From Natrinema altunense (lineage in GTDB: Archaea; Halobacteriota; Halobacteria; Halobacteriales; Natrialbaceae): a stretch of 64,000 bases of DNA. A program made the translations under genes and the position numbers. The stretch lies in the NCBI RefSeq assembly GCF_000731985.1, contig NZ_JNCS01000008.1:1-64000 (forward strand), written 5' to 3'. This document shows, in pieces, positions 45,357 to 54,681 of this stretch (position 1 is its first letter; each line of letters starts with the position of its first letter). The notes beneath the pieces are model-generated. The model had not been told where the DNA came from. It did no database searches and saw only the letters and a list, made by a program, of their open reading frames with translations.

Positions 45357-46307
45357 ATGCGACGACGAAATCTCCTCGCCGGCACCACTGGCGCGGTCTG
45401 TATACTGGCCGGCTGTACGGGTTCGACGTTCGACCGACTCCGAACGACCCGCCCCGGAACCGACGATGACGACGCCGGAACCGACGCGAGCGACGAGACC
45501 GACCGGGACGCCGCCGAATCGAAATCGGACGACGCGATCACGGTCGGTGATCCCGACGACGCCCCGTTTCTCGGCGCGCATCCACCGCACGAACTCACAC
45601 TCCGCAACGAAGGCGAGTCGGACCGGACGGTCTCCGTTACGATCACGACCGACCAAGGGAGCGGGGACAACCGAGCCGATAGCACGGTCGACAGCGGCGA
45701 CGATGCACTGCTCGAGCGCGGTTTCGATCTCTCGGCGAGGGAGGAACTCGTGATTACCCTCGTCGAGCCGCGGTCGTACGCGATTACCGTCACGACCGGC
45801 GACGATGGCACGAGCGAGTCGACCGTCACCGACGGCGTCAGCCGGCGGCCGTTCGACTGTCTCCGCTCCCGAACGACCATCACGCTCCGCGGGACCGACG
45901 TCGAAACGGCGTCGAGTTCGACGACGATCCCCTGTCCGGACCCCGACGTCGTCGACGCATCGCTCGCGGTCGGCGAGGGGCAGTGTGCGGGCCGAACGGA
46001 CCGCGAGCGAGCCACCGTCGAATTCACCGACGAAAGCGTCGTCATCGCGGGCGCTCTCGGCACGCCGACGCCCTGTCACGACCTCTCGCTCGCCGAGCCG
46101 ACCTACGACGCGGACCGCGATCTTCTCGCGGTCACCGTCGCCGTCGGCACCCAGGCGGCCGCCAACTGCATCGACTGTCTCGGGATCGTCGGCTACGATG
46201 CGCGGACCGATCTCGAGGGGCGGTATCCCGACACCGTCGCGGTCCGCCACAGACGCCGCGACGAGACGCGACGGATCACGACGGCCGAGTCGCCGGCCGG
46301 CGAGTAG
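45357..46307 (+). CDS. Tat-exported lipoprotein of unknown function
   Basis: The 316-residue protein starts MRRRNLLAGTTG with a Tat-like signal and a lipobox ILAGC with Cys20. A negatively charged linker of about 30 residues follows (DDDDAGTDASDETDRD). The rest is beta-rich with scattered Cys residues, including a CIDC pair (near 279-282) and PCPD and PCHD sites that might form disulfides or bind metal. No catalytic motif is seen. A TATA-like TGTTTATTCC lies about 29 bases before the ATG. It is convergent with the epimerase gene. Confidence 0.78.
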   Translation: MRRRNLLAGTTGAVCILAGCTGSTFDRLRTTRPGTDDDDAGTDASDETDRDAAESKSDDAITVGDPDDAPFLGAHPPHELTLRNEGESDRTVSVTITTDQGSGDNRADSTVDSGDDALLERGFDLSAREELVITLVEPRSYAITVTTGDDGTSESTVTDGVSRRPFDCLRSRTTITLRGTDVETASSSTTIPCPDPDVVDASLAVGEGQCAGRTDRERATVEFTDESVVIAGALGTPTPCHDLSLAEPTYDADRDLLAVTVAVGTQAAANCIDCLGIVGYDARTDLEGRYPDTVAVRHRRRDETRRITTAESPAGE

Positions 46308-46316
46308 ACACCGCCG

Positions 46317-46700
46317 TCAGTGTTCCACGAGTTCGATCAGGATGCCGCCCGTATCCGCCGGATGGAGGAACGCCACCGAGTGCCCCCACGCACCCGGCCG
46401 CGGCTCCTCGTCGATCAGCGCTACGTCGTGGTCGCGGACCGTCTCGAGGGCTCCCTCGATGTCGTCGGTCGCGAGCGCGAGGTGATGGATGCCCGCCCCG
46501 TTGTCCTCGAGATAGCGCGCGATCGTCCCCTCCTCGAGGGGCTCGAGCAGTTCGAAGTAGCCGTCGCCGCAGTCGAGGAAGACGACGCGCATGCCGTCGA
46601 ACTCCTCCTCGTGGGCGATCTCGAGGCCGAAGAGGTCGCCGTACAGTGCTGCGAGAGCCGTCGCGTCGTCGGTTGCGATCCCGGCGTGATCGAAGTGCAT
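46317..46700 (-). CDS. mce: Methylmalonyl-CoA epimerase (VOC superfamily)
   Basis: The 127-residue protein has two glyoxalase-type beta-alpha-beta repeats. Metal ligands include His in MHFDHAGIAT, the His pair of GIHHLAL and the C-terminal Glu of ILIELVEH. It interconverts R- and S-methylmalonyl-CoA. The mutase large subunit gene lies 134 bases upstream on the same strand, which supports the role in propionyl-CoA use. The window holds no propionyl-CoA carboxylase. Confidence 0.9.
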   Translation of the reverse strand: MHFDHAGIATDDATALAALYGDLFGLEIAHEEEFDGMRVVFLDCGDGYFELLEPLEEGTIARYLEDNGAGIHHLALATDDIEGALETVRDHDVALIDEEPRPGAWGHSVAFLHPADTGGILIELVEH

Positions 46701-46834
46701 CAGGTTGTCGTCCTCGGGACGACCGTGTTATTGTTGTGATTTTTCGTGGCCATCGGTCGTCTTCGAGACGGGAGTGGGCCCCGACTCGCCAGCGCCACAC
46801 TTCCCGGTTCTGGGCTGACCGGTAACCCGAGCGC

Positions 46835-48517
46835 CTACATCGCGCCGCCCGGCTGATACTCACCGAACTCGTCGCGCATGACGTTACAGATCTCGCCGAC
46901 CGTCGCGTAGGCTTTGACCGCGTCGATGATGTACGGCATCAGGTTCCGGTCGCTCCGTGCCGCGTCGCGCAGCGCCTCCAGCGCCGCGTCGACCGCTTCG
47001 TCGTCGCGCTCCTCGCGGGTCTCCTCGAGACTGTCGATCTTGCGCTGTTGGTCCGCCTCGGTGACCTCCTCGACATCCATCTCGGGGTCCTCGTCGACTT
47101 CGAACTCGTTGACGCCGACGATGATCCGCTCTTTCTCCTCGATCTCCCGCTGGCGGTCGAACGCCGTATCCTGGATCTGGCGCTGGACCCACTGTTGCTC
47201 GACGGCCTCGAGCATGCCGCCGCGGTCGTCGACCTCGTCCATGATCTCGTAGGCCTCTTCCTCGACGTCGTCGGTCAGCGATTCGACGTAGTAGCTGCCC
47301 GCCAGCGGGTCGATGGTGTCGGCCGCGCCGGATTCGTGGGCGAGGATCTGCTGGGTGCGCAGCGCCGTCCGGACGGATTCCTCCGTCGGCAGGGCGAGCG
47401 CCTCGTCCTTGCCGTTGGTGTGGAGACTCTGCGTGCCACCCAGCACTGCCGCCAGCGCCTGGTAGGCGACGCGAACGACGTTGTTCTCGATCTGCTGGGC
47501 GGTCAGCATCGAGCCCGCGGTCTGGGTGTGGAACTTGAGCTGTTTGGACTTGGGGTCGTCCGGGTCGAAGCGCTCCTCGATGATGTCGTGCCACATCCGG
47601 CGGGCCGCGCGGAACTTCGCGACCTCCTCGAAGATGTTGTTGTGGCCGTTGAAGAAAAAGGAGAGTTGGGGCGCGAACTCGTCGACGTCGAGGCCGGCCT
47701 CGATCGCCGTCTCGACGTACTCGATCCCGTTGCCGAGCGTGAACGCGAGTTCCTGGGCGGCCGTCGAACCGGCCTCGCGGATGTGATAGCCCGATATCGA
47801 GATGGTGTTGAACTTCGGCGTCTCGGAGGCACAGAAGTCGAAGATGTCCGTGATGATCCGCATCGACGGTTCCGGCGGGTAGATGTAGGTGTTGCGCGCG
47901 ATATACTCCTTCAGGATATCGTTCTGAATCGTCCCGCGAAGCTCCGAGCGGTCGACGCCCTGCTGGTCCCCCACCGCGATGTACATCGCCAGCAGCACCG
48001 ACGCGGGGGCGTTGATCGTCATCGAGGTCGAGACCTCGTCCAACGGAATGCCGTCGAAGACGGTCTCCATGTCGGCAAGCGAGTCGATCGCCACCCCGGC
48101 TTTCCCCACCTCGCCGGCGGCCATGGAGGCGTCCGAGTCGTACCCCATCTGGGTGGGCAGGTCGAACGCCATCGAGAGTCCGGTCTGCCCCTCGTCGAGC
48201 AGGTAGTGGTAGCGCTCGTTGGTGTCTTCGGGCGTCGAGAACCCGGCGTACTGGCGCATCGTCCAGAGCCGACCGCGGTAGCCCGTCGAGTAGACGCCGC
48301 GCGTGTACGGCGGTTCGCCCGGGTTCCCCAGATCCGCCTCGTAGTCGAGATCGCCGACGTCGTCGGGCGTGTAGAGTCGATCGACCTCCTGACCGCCCGT
48401 ATCGGTCGTGAACGTTTCCTTGCGCTCGCCGAACCGATCGAGGACCGGTTCGACTGCCGCCTCGTGCCACTCCGCCTTGTTGGCACGGATCTCCTCGAGT
48501 TCGTCGGGGTCGAACAT
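46835..48517 (-). CDS. Methylmalonyl-CoA mutase, large (catalytic) subunit
   Basis: The 560-residue protein is the TIM-barrel part of the mutase. It carries [24 protein letters not shown] near the N terminus (split by a turn), [17 protein letters not shown] and [14 protein letters not shown]. The cobalamin-binding domain is absent, as in archaea where it is a separate small subunit that is not in this window. It rearranges methylmalonyl-CoA to succinyl-CoA. The epimerase gene follows downstream. The ATG at 48517 is the first Met before the conserved start. Confidence 0.92.
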   Translation of the reverse strand: MFDPDELEEIRANKAEWHEAAVEPVLDRFGERKETFTTDTGGQEVDRLYTPDDVGDLDYEADLGNPGEPPYTRGVYSTGYRGRLWTMRQYAGFSTPEDTNERYHYLLDEGQTGLSMAFDLPTQMGYDSDASMAAGEVGKAGVAIDSLADMETVFDGIPLDEVSTSMTINAPASVLLAMYIAVGDQQGVDRSELRGTIQNDILKEYIARNTYIYPPEPSMRIITDIFDFCASETPKFNTISISGYHIREAGSTAAQELAFTLGNGIEYVETAIEAGLDVDEFAPQLSFFFNGHNNIFEEVAKFRAARRMWHDIIEERFDPDDPKSKQLKFHTQTAGSMLTAQQIENNVVRVAYQALAAVLGGTQSLHTNGKDEALALPTEESVRTALRTQQILAHESGAADTIDPLAGSYYVESLTDDVEEEAYEIMDEVDDRGGMLEAVEQQWVQRQIQDTAFDRQREIEEKERIIVGVNEFEVDEDPEMDVEEVTEADQQRKIDSLEETREERDDEAVDAALEALRDAARSDRNLMPYIIDAVKAYATVGEICNVMRDEFGEYQPGGAM

Positions 48518-48604
48518 TATGATTATCGTGGGTCGGGCGGGGCTTCAACTTTGATGAACACGTCAAGCTTCGCGGTCGCGTCGTCGACTCACGAACCCGT
48601 CGAC

Positions 48605-48958
48605 TCACACGCTGTCGCCCGGGTCGTGTTGCCGTGCCATCCGCGACGCTTCCTCGGCGTAGCGTTCCCGCGTCGTCGGATCGTCGACGCTCCCGAGCGC
48701 GTCGGGCGAGACGAGGAGTCCGGCTTTCGTGTCTCGAGCGGGGCCGGTAAAGCTGGTCAGCGCGCGCTCCCGACGGTGGTATCGCCGGCCGTCCTCGGTC
48801 GCGTAGACGAGAATGATGAGGTTGAGTTCGTCGTCGCCGTACGTTCGCTCGACGAGCCAGACGGGAACGGCGTCGTCCTCGGCGGGAGCGCCGTCGTCTG
48901 ACCCGTGGTCGTCGGAATCGCTGCGGCCGGCCGTCGAATCGGATCGGTTCGCGGTCAT
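48605..48958 (-). CDS. Haloarchaeal hypothetical protein, acidic
   Basis: I do not recognise a family. The 117-residue protein has an acidic N-terminal tail rich in Asp, Ser and Gly. A compact region of about 85 residues follows (VPVWLVERTYGDDELNLIILVYATEDGRRYHRRERALTSF, an alpha/beta pattern in pieces) and a short C-terminal helix (RERYAEEASRMARQHD). It has no Cys, signal or membrane segment. It diverges from a small membrane protein gene 56 bases away. Codon bias is typical, so a real gene is likely. Confidence 0.7.
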   Translation of the reverse strand: MTANRSDSTAGRSDSDDHGSDDGAPAEDDAVPVWLVERTYGDDELNLIILVYATEDGRRYHRRERALTSFTGPARDTKAGLLVSPDALGSVDDPTTRERYAEEASRMARQHDPGDSV

Positions 48959-49014
48959 GAGTGTGTTCGGAATCGCCACAATCGCTTATTTCTCACGGCA
49001 TCGATGGCCCGAAC

Positions 49015-49263
49015 ATGTCCAGCGAGCCATCGGGGTCGCCGCTGTCGGCCGACGATACGGGCGATCGGCGTCGAGCGGCCCGTTACGTCGCGCCGTTGCT
49101 CGCAGTCGGGGTGGTAATCCTCGGACTCGTGCTCTGCTGGGGGTTGGACCCGCTGTGGGCGTTCGCCGTCCTCCCGCCGATGCTGTTCCTCTCCGGGATC
49201 GCCTGGGTCGCGTTCCGATACGGCTTCGACGAGCGCCCCGCCGGATCGGGACCGAACCGGTGA
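49015..49263 (+). CDS. Small membrane protein with two hydrophobic segments
   Basis: The 82-residue protein has two membrane segments, about residues 26-45 (VAPLLAVGVVILGLVLCWGL) and 49-67 (FAVLPPMLFLSGIAWVAF). A polar N-terminal tail rich in Ser and Asp and a positively charged short loop (RRRAARY) place the N terminus inside. It resembles small haloarchaeal two-TM proteins of unknown role. The ATG at 49015 is chosen from the polar head; an upstream frame lacks support. It is divergent from the hypothetical gene at 48605-48958. Confidence 0.68.
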   Translation: MSSEPSGSPLSADDTGDRRRAARYVAPLLAVGVVILGLVLCWGLDPLWAFAVLPPMLFLSGIAWVAFRYGFDERPAGSGPNR

Positions 49264-49296
49264 GGCAGGACGGGCGGGCGGTCCCATCGCCGTCAT

Positions 49297-49884
49297 CTAC
49301 TGGCCCGTATCGTACTTGTACGTCGCCGAGTCCGGATCGATACCGAAGTCCTCGGGGGACTCCGCCTCGTCGGCGTCGTCGCGTCCCTCGGGGGCGTGCT
49401 TGAACGCCTTCCGAAGCCGATCCGGCATTCGGAACTCCGCGACGTCGATCGCCAGGGGCACTGCGTCGGGATCGATACCCTCGCGCTTGTCCGCGAGGCG
49501 GTCCCGGAGGACCGCCGGCAGGTCGGACTCCTCGATCCGCTGGAAGCCGAACTGGGCGAGGTAGGCCCCGTCGCCGGTCAGGACGTAGACGGTTTCGAAC
49601 CCCTCGTCGCTGGCGTACTCCACGAGTCGTTCGATGATGTGGGCTCCGACACCCTGCCCGCGCCAGCTCTCGAGGACCCCGATGCTGGTCAGTTCGCAGA
49701 CGGCTCCCGAGTCCGCATCGGTCTTGTGGATGCGGATGCGACCGAAGCCGGCCTTCTCGCCGGACTCCTCGTCGATCGCGATGACGTAGTCACGGGAGCG
49801 AAACGCCGTCTCGTCGAGCCCCATCGACTCGATGTGATCCAGCAGCCAGACCTCCTCCCTGTTTTTCGCGTCCCGAACGTACAT
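49297..49884 (-). CDS. GNAT-family N-acetyltransferase
   Basis: The 195-residue protein has an N-terminal GNAT domain of about 140 residues with the acetyl-CoA loop ESWRGQGVGAHIIERL and the following beta-strand VYVLTGDGAYLAQFGFQRI. A C-terminal acidic extension (about 45 residues, ending in FGIDPDSATYKYDTGQ) is of no known family. The order resembles arginine N-acetyltransferase-like GNATs, but the acceptor is not known. It has no HTH domain, unlike the two copies at 6829-7560 and 27677-28408. It lies downstream of the M48 pseudogene on the same strand (117 bases). Confidence 0.82.
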   Translation of the reverse strand: MYVRDAKNREEVWLLDHIESMGLDETAFRSRDYVIAIDEESGEKAGFGRIRIHKTDADSGAVCELTSIGVLESWRGQGVGAHIIERLVEYASDEGFETVYVLTGDGAYLAQFGFQRIEESDLPAVLRDRLADKREGIDPDAVPLAIDVAEFRMPDRLRKAFKHAPEGRDDADEAESPEDFGIDPDSATYKYDTGQ

Positions 49885-50000
49885 GGCCCGACGTAGGAGG
49901 TGTGCAGCAAAAAGCGTTTGTGGGTTGCCAGTACGTCGGCGACGCTCCCGCCGTCACCGGGTTGGGATGCTACCACGTTGGTCGGAACGCACACCGACTG

Positions 50001-50925
50001 TTAGGCCTCTCGAGCCTGAGCACGATCGCGGTCGTGTCGTGCCCGTTCGAGCAACCGCTCGATCCGGTCGTCCGTCGGGGGATGCGTCGAGAGTAATCGC
50101 CGCCACGTCTCGTCGTCGCCGGTGTGGACGTACAGAGGAGCGAGCAATCCCGCAGACGGGTCCGCGGTGCGCTGGATCGTCCGGAGCGCGCGAGCGAGTG
50201 CAACCGGCCGTCCGGTAAACGGTTGCAGCCCGCTCGTCGGCGGCGTACTCCCGCCGCCGCGAGTGAGCCCGAACGGCCAACGTCGCGAGGAGCAAGTAGA
50301 TCACGACGCCGCCTTCGATGAGGCCCAGCAGCCGGCCGACGACCGTCCGCGACCACGACTACGGATCGCCTCGGAGCCACGCGACGGCTCGAGCGACCCC
50401 CATAATCGCCACCAGCAGCGGCGACAGTAGCAGGACGGCGAGCCCGGCGATCGTCCGGAAGACGCTGTAGGCGAGCGTCTGGACGAAGGCGTCGTACCGC
50501 TCGAGGTGGGCGAATTCGTGTGCCACGAGCGCCTCGAGTTCGTCGAGCGAAAGCAGCCCGAAAAGCGACCGATCGAGGACGATGACGCCGCCGCGTCGAC
50601 TGCCCAGCGCGAAGGCGTTGGGCATCGGCAACCGCGCGATCGCGACGGTCGGCGAGTCGACGCCCATTCGCGACTCGAGATCGTCGAGCCGGTGGTAGAA
50701 CCGTGGCGCGTGCGATCGCGGGAGTTCGACCGCCTCGAGCCGCGAGAGCAACTGGGTCGTCCCGTACCGGTAGCTCAGATAGCCGCCCACGAGACCGACG
50801 CCGATGACAACGAGAAGCGTCGTCCCGGGATCGGGTGCGGAGGCCCGGAGCACGGACAGTGCCCAGTAACTGATCGCCGCCAGCGGAAGAGACCACAGCA
50901 GGAGCAGACAGCCGACCAGCGCCAT
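50001..50925 (-). pseudogene. M48 (HtpX-like) membrane metalloprotease gene, disrupted
   Basis: The first 188 codons encode two N-terminal membrane segments, ARLPMPNAFALG and the zinc motif in VAHEFAHLERY. A TAG at 50359-50361 then stops the frame right after WLRGDP. In the same frame the family continues (VVGRLLGLIEGG..., REYAADERAA), which holds the third zinc ligand Glu of the M48 fold. A single extra A on the plus strand in the run at 50217-50219 shifts the frame once more. The new frame completes the family with ALRTIQRTADPSAGLLAP and HPPTDDRIERLL to a TAA at 50001-50003. The short product would lack the third zinc ligand. Confidence 0.8.
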
Positions 50926-51038
50926 CAGCAGGCGCGTTCCGGTACCGCGTCGACGAGGAGGATGTCTCGGGTCAGTTACGGCCGGGCGACTGAAACGGCT
51001 ATCGAACGCGAGTCACCGTCGGGACCAGCCCCCCGCGA

Positions 51039-51383
51039 CTACCAGTCCGATGGCTTGTCGTCCGCTCGCCGGGTTCGACGTCGACTCGAGCGTGTCACCC
51101 GCGCCCGGACGGCGGTTGCGACGATCACACCGAGCGAGGCGACGAGCAGAAACGAGCAGAAGTACCACGGGTTCGCCTGGACGACGATCAGTCCCCTCGT
51201 GGTCCCGGGCACGATACCGAGCGCCAGCAGATAGAACGCGGTGAGGAGCGCGAGCGCAGGCCGACGATAGCCGTGCCAGTAGAGCACCCCGACGAGGACG
51301 CCCGAGAGCAGTCCGAGTTGCCCGGAATGGAGCTCGGGGATGGTGCTGAAAATCGACGACAGGACGGTTTCGACGGTCGCCAT
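51039..51383 (-). CDS. Small membrane protein of unknown function
   Basis: The 114-residue protein has about three hydrophobic segments (LGLLSGVLVGVLYWHGY, ALALLTAFYLLALGIV, WYFCSFLLVASLGVIVATAV). An Arg-rich basic C-terminal tail (RARVTRSSRRRTRRADDKPSDW) should lie inside the cell by the positive-inside rule. It has no catalytic motif. Such short haloarchaeal membrane proteins often stay unassigned. It lies 28 bases downstream of the HAD hydrolase gene on the same strand, so co-transcription is possible; the M48 pseudogene is next. Confidence 0.72.
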   Translation of the reverse strand: MATVETVLSSIFSTIPELHSGQLGLLSGVLVGVLYWHGYRRPALALLTAFYLLALGIVPGTTRGLIVVQANPWYFCSFLLVASLGVIVATAVRARVTRSSRRRTRRADDKPSDW

Positions 51384-51411
51384 GCGTTCGGCTCTCTCCC
51401 GCGGAGCCGTC

Positions 51412-52146
51412 CTATGCGTTCCCCTGTATCTGGACAGCTACTATAGCGGGTCGCGACGCGTCGACGGGAGACGCCCGAACCGCCGTCGGCGCGCTCACTC
51501 GAGGACCGACGGAAGCCGACAGCGACGGGAGGCGGTAGGTCGGGTCCACGTCCGCTTCGGGTGGCTCCGTTCCGGGCCGGGAGAGCAACACCGAATCGAT
51601 GCCCGCGTTGTCGGCCGCCCGGACGTCGACGGCTCGATCGCCCACGTACAGCGCGGCGTCCGCCTCGAGTGTGTCCATCGCGGCCTCGATGTTCGTCGGG
51701 TCGGGCTTGCGTCGGGCCAGCCCGTCGGGAGTCAGGGGGCAGCCGTAGACGGTCTCGAACAGCGACCGGAGCCCGAACCGGTCGAGCAGCGTCGAGACGA
51801 CGGTCGGGTGATTGTCGCTGACGATGCCGAGGGGGTGCTCGAGCGACCGCACCGCGGCGATGTCGTCGTACGCGGATCGCAACCCGCGTTCCACTTCCTC
51901 GAGTTGGGCACGGACCATCTCGCGGGCGGCCTGGGCACAGAACACATCCGCCTCGATGCCGAGGCCCTGACAGCGGTCGGCGATCGACTCGAAGTCGCCG
52001 CCCATGAGTTCCTGAAACGTCTCCGCCGCCGGACCGGACCGGCCGAGTTTCTCGTACGTCCGGCCGAGAGCGTCGGAGAGGCGCTTTGACGACGGTGTTT
52101 CGACGACGACGCCGTCGAAGTCGAACAGGACCGCATCGTATGCCAT
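51412..52146 (-). CDS. HAD-superfamily hydrolase
   Basis: The 244-residue protein has all four HAD motifs: DFDGVVVE (Asp9, Asp11), the Ser of GIVSDNH, the Lys of RRKPDPTN and the acidic YVGDRAVDV. A helical cap lies between motifs I and II, as in phosphoglycolate-phosphatase-like subfamily I enzymes. It dephosphorylates a small metabolite in the cytoplasm; the substrate is unknown. The C-terminal about 45 residues are low in conservation and Ala/Ser/Pro-rich. Confidence 0.87.
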   Translation of the reverse strand: MAYDAVLFDFDGVVVETPSSKRLSDALGRTYEKLGRSGPAAETFQELMGGDFESIADRCQGLGIEADVFCAQAAREMVRAQLEEVERGLRSAYDDIAAVRSLEHPLGIVSDNHPTVVSTLLDRFGLRSLFETVYGCPLTPDGLARRKPDPTNIEAAMDTLEADAALYVGDRAVDVRAADNAGIDSVLLSRPGTEPPEADVDPTYRLPSLSASVGPRVSAPTAVRASPVDASRPAIVAVQIQGNA

Positions 52147-52368
52147 ACTGCGCGAGAATATTCACTCGAGGAGCATAATGCTATTGCGTCTCGACCGGCA
52201 GCGAGAACGCCGACGAGCGCTGGAACGCGTCGCAGAAACGGTACGGGCGCGATCCGAGAGTGATCGCTCGAGAACGGGTGACACGAGGGCGACCGAGAAC
52301 CGAACGGTCGGTGCGGCCGCTCACGAATCGAGGGGCCGCTTCACGGCCCGGGATTGCCGTCTCACCGG

Positions 52369-52878
52369 TTACGACGGCGTCAGCCGATCCCACAGCGACT
52401 TCATGTCCTTCGCCGTCGCCAGCGTCTCGAGTTCGCGGAAGGCGGATTGCTCCTCGTCGTAGTTCGACTCGAGGGGGCGCTTGACGTCGTCGCCGAGTTC
52501 GAGTTGCTCCGCGATCGTCGTTAGCCCCTCGTAGGCCGTCATCTCGACGCGCTCGGTCATCATGCCCGCGTTCAGGTAGACCATGTTGAGCAGTTCGTCG
52601 TCCTCGATCTCGGCCTCGAGTTCGCGTCGATCCTCCTCGAGCCCGTCGAGGATGGCACACTCCCGCGCTTCCGCGGGTCGATCGAGCGCAGCGAAGACCT
52701 CCTCGATGCGCTGAATCTGTGTCCGCGTCTCGTCGCGATGGTCGGCAAACCCCTGGCTCATCCGGTCGTTGGTGGTGTCACGGGCCATCTCGTCTAGCGT
52801 CTCGACGAGTTCCTGTTCGACGTAGTACTGTTGTGCGAGCTTGTGGACGAACAGCTCGTGGAGATCGTTCATTGCCAT
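52369..52878 (-). CDS. DUF892/YciE-type ferritin-like protein
   Basis: The 169-residue all-helical protein follows the DUF892 order: LHELFVHKLAQQYYVEQELVETL (split by a turn), a middle DHRDETRTQIQRIEEVFAAL and a C-terminal YDEEQSAFRELETLA. The Glu and His residues in helices 1, 2 and 4 match the di-iron-like pattern of this ferritin-like family. DUF892 proteins are linked to stress and halogen-oxide or osmotic responses in bacteria, but the biochemistry is unclear. A second Met (52872) is an alternative start. The codon bias is typical. Confidence 0.85.
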   Translation of the reverse strand: MAMNDLHELFVHKLAQQYYVEQELVETLDEMARDTTNDRMSQGFADHRDETRTQIQRIEEVFAALDRPAEARECAILDGLEEDRRELEAEIEDDELLNMVYLNAGMMTERVEMTAYEGLTTIAEQLELGDDVKRPLESNYDEEQSAFRELETLATAKDMKSLWDRLTPS

Positions 52879-53001
52879 ACCAAAACTCCCACCGAGAAGT
52901 CGCTTAGTCGTGTGCCCCGAACACGCAGGCGCGGCGCGACGGCTGGTTTCACTGCCGCCCGTCGCCGAAACCCGAACCAGGCCCCGCCTTTCTCCGTCCG
53001 A

Positions 53002-53559
53002 TTACGGCGCGTCGTCCGGCACGTCGAAGTCGTGGAAGTGTTCGCCCTTCTCCTTGCTGAGGATGTCCAGCGCCGCCGACGCGCCGTCACCGGCGGCGAT
53101 GACCGCCTGCCACTCCTCGTCTCGGACCATCGCGCCCGTCGCGTACAGGTCGTCGATGCTCGTCTCCGTGTCCAAATCGACGTCGACGGTCCCGTCCTCG
53201 GCGAAGTCGATCGCGAGGTCCGCCGCCATCGAGCGGTCGGCACCGGTCGCCAGCACGACGTAGTCGGCCTCGTACTCGCCGTCGTCGGTCTCGAGCCGGA
53301 AGCCGCCGTCGTCCGATTCGACGTCGAGCACTTCCTCGCCGACGCGCACGTCGGCTCCGCGGTCGCTGACCTGGCCGCGCGCGAGTTCCATATACTCGCT
53401 GCCGTTGATGCTCCGAATGCCGGGATAGTTGAACAGATGGGCCTTGTGCATCCACGTCTCGTCGGTGTCGAACACCGTCGTCTCGAGGCCGTTCTTCGCG
53501 GTGAACAGCGCTGCGCTCAGTCCGGCGGGGCCGCCGCCGATGATCGCGACGTCTGGCAT
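53002..53559 (-). CDS. Short thioredoxin-reductase-like flavoprotein
   Basis: The 185-residue protein has the FAD-binding Rossmann motif IIGGGPAGLSAALF (residues 6-19) and the C-terminal FAD motif ATGAMVRDEEWQAVIAAGDGASAA. It lacks the NAD(P)-binding domain and the CxxC of thioredoxin reductase. The order thus corresponds to the FAD half only, as in other short haloarchaeal NAD(P)/FAD-like oxidoreductases. Electron donor and acceptor are unknown. The ATG at 53559 begins MPDVAIIGGG; a Met five codons upstream is less likely. It lies in the same direction as the DUF892 gene, 124 bases before it. Confidence 0.8.
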   Translation of the reverse strand: MPDVAIIGGGPAGLSAALFTAKNGLETTVFDTDETWMHKAHLFNYPGIRSINGSEYMELARGQVSDRGADVRVGEEVLDVESDDGGFRLETDDGEYEADYVVLATGADRSMAADLAIDFAEDGTVDVDLDTETSIDDLYATGAMVRDEEWQAVIAAGDGASAALDILSKEKGEHFHDFDVPDDAP

Positions 53560-53714
53560 AGCCGGTGTGACCACGGACGACGGGATAAAAAAATTCCGAC
53601 GGCGAACGCGAGCGTCTCGAGCGCCGGACAGTCACGCTCGAAGACGCGATCCTGACGGGCTGGCAAGCGCTGGCACACCCGTTCGGACGGCCACCTGTCA
53701 GGTTTCGCCAGCGG

Positions 53715-54491
53715 TTACGTCGAGTTCGAGTCGGTGGACTCCCCGATTTCCCCGTCGCTTGCGGACCCGGATTCGCTCCCGTCCGGCACATCGGCCTGCA
53801 TGTGGGACGTGTCTTCCGGCGGGCTCCGATCGGGCTCGGTGTCCTCGACTTGCGCGGGCTCCGCCTGTTCGGGGTCGGGTCCCGTGGCCTCGCTCGCTTC
53901 ATCCGCCAGCGACGCCTCGGAGAGGTCGACCGCGACGCCTTCGTCGGACTCGTCGTCGTACCGCGGGTCTCCCGGTACTTCGTCACTGAGGGAGGGTTTC
54001 ACGCGCGGCTCCTCGCCGTCCGCCGTGAACCGAACCGCGTCTTCGCCGGCTCCCGTCATCGCGTCCCCATCGGGGTCGGTCGGCACCCCGCGCGGATTCG
54101 TCTCGGTCCGGTTCGTGAGACCGTGTCGCTCGCGTGCACTGTGGGCATCGTCGGCGACCGTCTTCATACTCCTGTCCGCTCCGGACCGACCGCCGTCGTC
54201 GGGAACGGGTTCCTCACGGGTGGTGGACCCACCGCCGTTCGACCGTCGCTGCCGGAGTCCGATCCCGATCAGCGTCGTGCCGATCGCTACCCGTATCGCT
54301 CGAGCCCGGGTTCCCGTCGACGACCGAGCCGCACGGACGAGCATCGCACAGCCAGCGAAAACGGCGACCGAACCGTTCCGTACGGCTCGAATCAGTATCG
54401 GAACGGGTCGCATCGCGTGGGGCCGTCCGTTCTGTTCGGCACTGCTTTCGCCCTCGGTTCGCGGAGAGGGGTCGGATCGAGTGGGTGTCAT
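53715..54491 (-). CDS. Haloarchaeal hypothetical protein, mostly disordered
   Basis: I do not recognise a family. The 258-residue protein has one or two short hydrophobic stretches near the N terminus (NGSVAVFAGCAMLVRAA and RVAIGTTLIGIGL), then a long region rich in Asp, Glu, Gly, Ser and Pro. That region has low-complexity features (SLADEASEATGPDPEQAEPAQ) and ends in a Ser/Asp/Gly stretch. It may be a membrane-associated protein with a disordered acidic tail. The gene diverges from the flavin/Rieske gene. The bias is typical, but function is unknown. Confidence 0.6.
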   Translation of the reverse strand: MTPTRSDPSPRTEGESSAEQNGRPHAMRPVPILIRAVRNGSVAVFAGCAMLVRAARSSTGTRARAIRVAIGTTLIGIGLRQRRSNGGGSTTREEPVPDDGGRSGADRSMKTVADDAHSARERHGLTNRTETNPRGVPTDPDGDAMTGAGEDAVRFTADGEEPRVKPSLSDEVPGDPRYDDESDEGVAVDLSEASLADEASEATGPDPEQAEPAQVEDTEPDRSPPEDTSHMQADVPDGSESGSASDGEIGESTDSNST

Positions 54492-54681
54492 CGTGTTCCT
54501 GTGGTGCTGAGTCGGTCGGTCGTCCCTTCGGTTTCGCGTACGACTCCATCATTGTTGAATGCTACCACAGCAGAGTCGAACCGCCGTTCCTGACGAGCCA
54601 CCGCCTCGAGTCACTCGAGCAAGCGCCATCACCCCTGACCGCTTTTTCCCCGGGTGTGGATAGCACGAGTCGCTGATCCCT

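Noticed and set aside
47048-48901. 617-codon plus-strand frame opposite the mutase gene
   Set aside because: Shadow frame of the methylmalonyl-CoA mutase gene, which is unmistakable on the other strand.
50359-50361. Amber codon in the M48 gene read as pyrrolysine
   Set aside because: Haloarchaea are not known to use pyrrolysine, and a separate frameshift further on supports ordinary decay.
52178-52462. 94-codon plus-strand frame overlapping the DUF892 gene end
   Set aside because: Arg/Ser-rich shadow frame with no acidic bias.
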